From Actinomycetes bacterium (GTDB lineage Bacteria; Actinomycetota; Actinomycetes; Streptosporangiales; Streptosporangiaceae): a DNA stretch of 6,912 nt. Positions 6,190 through 6,912 of this stretch are shown piece after piece. How positions within the stretch are numbered: position 1 is the stretch's first letter; the number at the start of each line of letters is the position of its first letter. The notes beneath the pieces are model-generated. The model saw only the letters and a list, made by a program, of their open reading frames with translations. It was not told the origin of the DNA and searched no databases. Position numbers and translations under genes: made by a program. The stretch is taken from NCBI GenBank assembly GCA_025964635.1, contig JAOPYP010000372.1, positions 1 through 6,912 of the forward strand. The letters run 5' to 3'.

Positions 6190-6360
6190 CTGACCTCGTG
6201 CCGGTGGCTGAGCTGGGCCAGCCGGGCCCGGGCGGCCGGGCTGGGGTTCTCCTCCGAGGCCGCCGCGGCGACGTGCCAGCCCGGGAGATCCCCGCGCAGC
6301 GAGGGTGACTGGCGCAGCCGGAGCGGGACGACGAGGACCTCACCGAGAACGCGGCCGCCG
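6190..6360 (-). pseudogene. Unrecognised coding-like stretch without a start (possible gene remnant)
   Basis: One minus-strand frame here reads VLGEVLVVPLRLRQSPSL, then RGDLPGWHVAAAASEENP, then SPAARARLAQLSHRHEV. Nearly all of these codons end in G or C while second positions are mixed, the pattern of real genes in this genome. However, there is no ATG or GTG start in the frame. The only start is a TTG at 6434-6432 inside the inverted repeat. Downstream the frame runs through the 15-bp repeats into the antisense of hypF (stop near 6075). I do not recognise the protein. It may be a fragment of a gene broken by the repeat or hairpin, or a chance open frame in GC-rich DNA. Nothing else is seen in this stretch apart from simple GCCGGC runs near 6377-6400. 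Confidence 0.3.
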
Positions 6361-6419
6361 TCACCAGCAGCGGCAGCGGCGCCGGCGCCGGCCCCGCCCG
6401 CCCCGCATAGCCCGGCCGA

Positions 6420-6481
6420 CGGCCTCGTGATCAACTGAATGGTGCTGCTCCCACGACACCATTCAGTTGATCACGAGGCCG
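6420..6481. terminator. Long perfect inverted repeat, likely bidirectional terminator
   Basis: Perfectly complementary 25-base arms (6420-6444 and 6457-6481) flank a 12-base loop (ctgctcccacga). The arms carry GTGATCAACTGAATGGTG and its reverse complement. They are clearly less GC-rich than the surroundings. There is no T-run on either side, as is common for actinobacterial hairpin terminators. The repeat lies between the convergent hypF and tetR-like genes, 64 bases past the latter's stop, so it can end transcription from both. It could also be a dispersed palindromic repeat or a non-autonomous mobile element; no flanking target duplication is evident. Confidence 0.65.
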
Positions 6482-6544
6482 GGCCGCGGACCCACCGGTT
6501 CCGGGCCCGCAGACGTGAGGTGCCGAGGGCGCCTGAGCCGGAGC

Positions 6545-6912
6545 TCACGGCACGCGGGACGCCGGGGCGTCCAGGACCGAGCAGGCCAGGGCGCGCAGGG
6601 CCGCGGACAGCCGCGCCGGCCCGGACGTGGCCAGCTCATTCAGGACCGGCTCACTGTGCAGAGTGCCCAGCAGCAGGTGGCCCATCATGCCGGCGTCGGC
6701 ATCGGGGCGTTGCGCCGCGATGAGCCCGGTGATGTGGCCGTGCCAGAACCGGTAGACCGGGTGATTCTCCCGCTCCTCGGTGACCTCCTGCCTGGCCGGC
6801 GGCAGCGCGGCGCCGGAGTAGGCAAGCTCCGCCATCAGGCTCTTGTTGCGGCTGACCACCCCGACCATCGCGTCCAGGAAGGCCAGCAGCCGCTCGCGGT
6901 CCGGGGCACCCT
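6545..6912 (-). CDS. TetR-family-like regulator, C-terminal part (runs off right edge)
   Basis: The frame is open from the right edge to a TGA at 6547-6545, giving 121 visible residues that begin GAPDRERLLAFLDAMVGVV. The content is alpha-helical: RNKSLMAELAYSG, then HPVYRFWHGHITGLIAAQR, then MMGHLLLGTLHSE and ARLSAALRALACSVLDA. Helices of this kind (DRERLLAFLDAM..., YRFWHGHI.GLI, HLLLG.LHSE) match the ligand-binding, dimer-forming half of TetR/AcrR regulators. The DNA-binding half would lie beyond the window. An internal ATG at 6868 is not the likely start because coding sequence continues upstream of it. The gene is convergent with hypF. The ligand and targets cannot be inferred. Confidence 0.75.
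   Translation of the reverse strand, partial: GAPDRERLLAFLDAMVGVVSRNKSLMAELAYSGAALPPARQEVTEERENHPVYRFWHGHITGLIAAQRPDADAGMMGHLLLGTLHSEPVLNELATSGPARLSAALRALACSVLDAPASRVP

Noticed and set aside
3758..6364. 868-residue open frame on the minus strand, antisense to hypF
   Set aside because: Same shadow effect; hypF on the other strand has complete motifs, and this frame has compositionally biased sequence.
6439..6723. Plus-strand ORF of 94 residues starting in the hairpin loop region
   Set aside because: Pro/Arg/Gly-rich, antisense to the convincing TetR-like C terminus, and begins inside the inverted repeat.

Overview
The window is very GC-rich (roughly 70% or more by eye). Codon third positions are almost all G or C, and at least two promoters appear to yield leaderless mRNAs. 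This points to a high-GC actinomycete; the genus cannot be fixed from the sequence.

Layout, left to right. (1) Positions 1-1132, minus strand: a two-gene drug-exporter operon, an ABC ATPase of the DrrA type followed by an ABC-2 permease of the DrrB type that runs off the left edge. The two genes overlap by ATGA. (2) Positions 1118-1169: a divergent control region with a good -35/-10 promoter for the exporter and a nested set of GTGTATG/CATACAC palindromes, probably the operator of the neighbouring repressor. (3) Positions 1222-2142, plus strand: a TetR-family repressor with an unusual repeat-bearing N-terminal arm. (4) Positions 2281-3721, plus strand: a flavin N-hydroxylase closely resembling mycobacterial MbtG (lysine N6-hydroxylation for hydroxamate siderophores), overlapping by 8 bases a 59-residue ribbon-helix-helix (CopG-like) protein. 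(5) Positions 3809-6133, plus strand: complete hypF, the carbamoyltransferase that makes the cyanide ligands of [NiFe]-hydrogenases. No other hyp or hydrogenase gene is visible. (6) Positions 6130-6544: a non-genic stretch with four 15-bp tandem repeats that contain the hypF stop codon, a minus-strand stretch with coding-like codon bias but no start, and a near-perfect 25-bp-arm inverted repeat that probably ends transcription from both sides. (7) Positions 6545-6912, minus strand: the C-terminal part of a second TetR-like regulator, convergent with hypF.

Working together: only the repressor and exporter form an obvious functional unit (drug-sensing repressor, divergent operator, efflux pump). 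The hydroxylase and RHH protein form a second, translationally coupled unit. hypF looks independently transcribed. I see no phage, transposase, CRISPR array, tRNA or rRNA. The most unusual points are the hydroxylase/RHH pair away from visible siderophore genes, the nested operator over a leaderless start, and the repeat and hairpin block after hypF.
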